Positions 5,695-6,161 of a stretch of DNA of 6,161 nucleotides are shown piece after piece. The translations under genes and the position numbers were made by a program. Each line of letters opens with the position of its first letter. Within the stretch, counting starts at the first letter, position 1. Source of the DNA: Betaproteobacteria bacterium (GTDB taxonomy: Bacteria > Pseudomonadota > Gammaproteobacteria > Burkholderiales > SG8-39); the NCBI GenBank assembly GCA_012274205.1, contig JAAOZY010000365.1:1-6161 (forward strand), written 5' to 3'. A model generated the notes under the pieces. That model made no database searches and was not told where the DNA came from. It saw only the letters and a list, made by a program, of their open reading frames with translations.

Positions 5695-6161
5695 ATGAGC
5701 CAAGAAGGAACAATCGTACAGTGCATAGGCGCGGTGGTGGACGTGGAATTTCCGCGTGACCAGATGCCGCATATCTATGACGCGCTGAAAATGGACGAAA
5801 TCGGGCTGACGCTCGAAGTCGAGCAGCAGCTTGGCGACGGCGTCGTGCGCACCATCGCGCTGGGTTCTTCCGACGGGCTGCGCCGCGGCATGAAAGTGGT
5901 CAACACCAATGCGCCGATCTCGGTGCCGGTGGGACCGAAAACCCTGGGGCGCATCGTCGACGTGCTTGGGCGGCCGATCGACGAAGCCGGCCCGATCGGC
6001 GCCGAAAAAACCGCGTCGATCCACCGCATGGCGCCCAAGTACGACGAACTCTCGCCCAGCCAGGAGCTGCTCGAGACCGGCATCAAGGTGATCGACCTCG
6101 TATGCCCGTTCGCCAAGGGCGGCAAGGTCGGACTGTTCGGCGGCGCCGGCGTGGGCAAGAC
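5695..6161 (+). CDS. atpD: F1Fo ATP synthase subunit beta, N-terminal part
   Basis: The first 155 complete codons of the catalytic subunit, which makes ATP from ADP and phosphate; the reading frame runs off the right edge. Residues 1-80 form the N-terminal beta barrel (GTIVQCIGAVVDVEFP at 5-20). PVGPKTLGRIVDVLGRPID follows, then ETGIKVIDLVCPFAKGGKVG, and the Walker A motif GGAGVGK ends at Lys155, the same number as catalytic Lys155 of E. coli beta. The window stops inside the next codon, so Walker B, the catalytic glutamate and the DELSEED region cannot be checked. The start is ATG at 5695 with AGGA (5684-5687) 7 nt before it, 41 nt after atpG. The P-loop form GGAGVGK distinguishes beta from alpha. 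The full gene would be about 460 codons, with atpC expected next. Confidence 0.98.
   Translation, partial: MSQEGTIVQCIGAVVDVEFPRDQMPHIYDALKMDEIGLTLEVEQQLGDGVVRTIALGSSDGLRRGMKVVNTNAPISVPVGPKTLGRIVDVLGRPIDEAGPIGAEKTASIHRMAPKYDELSPSQELLETGIKVIDLVCPFAKGGKVGLFGGAGVGK

Noticed and set aside
4799..5713. Minus-strand reading frame opposite atpG and the atpD start (304 codons).
   Set aside because: Same reason: an antisense shadow rich in His, Arg and Leu across well-conserved AtpG sequence.

Overview
This window holds most of a bacterial F-type ATP synthase (F1Fo, complex V) operon, all on the + strand: atpI-atpB-atpE-atpF-atpH-atpA-atpG-atpD. atpD is cut off by the right edge at its Walker A motif; atpC would be expected just beyond. 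The GC-rich codon use and the protein sequences (AtpH beginning MAEIATLARPYAEAVFRLA, AtpG beginning MAGSKEIKTKIKSVQNTRK, AtpE with ARQPEL and LIDASF) point to a betaproteobacterium. This is judged from remembered family sequences, not from a search.

Layout: bases 2-187 are the 3' end of a peroxiredoxin gene whose start lies outside the window. Bases 188-359 form a non-coding regulatory region with a perfect FNR/Anr-type palindrome (255-268) and a strong sigma70-type promoter (TTGACC, 18 nt, TATAAT; 300-329). atpI starts with GTG at 360, followed by the Fo genes atpB (a), atpE (c) and atpF (b), then the F1 genes atpH (delta), atpA (alpha), atpG (gamma) and atpD (beta). All catalytic and coupling residues that can be checked are intact: AtpB Arg202, AtpE Asp66, AtpA and AtpD Walker A lysines, and the AtpA arginine finger. 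No frameshift, insertion sequence, tRNA, rRNA or CRISPR array was seen, and no gene-free stretch exceeds 300 bases.

Together the proteins form one machine. AtpB, AtpE and AtpF make the proton channel, rotor ring and stator stalk; AtpH and AtpF tie the stator to the alpha3beta3 head; AtpG is the central shaft; AtpI helps assemble the c-ring.

This is a housekeeping operon and I found no new protein system. The unusual material lies between the genes: the FNR/Anr-like site upstream, a 117-bp palindrome-rich spacer between atpF and atpH that is also completely spanned by a 36-codon ORF, a hairpin-rich 108-bp spacer between atpH and atpA, and a stable hairpin between atpE and atpF. A second point is the upstream neighbour: a peroxiredoxin with substituted C-terminal cysteines sits where parB or rsmG often lies.
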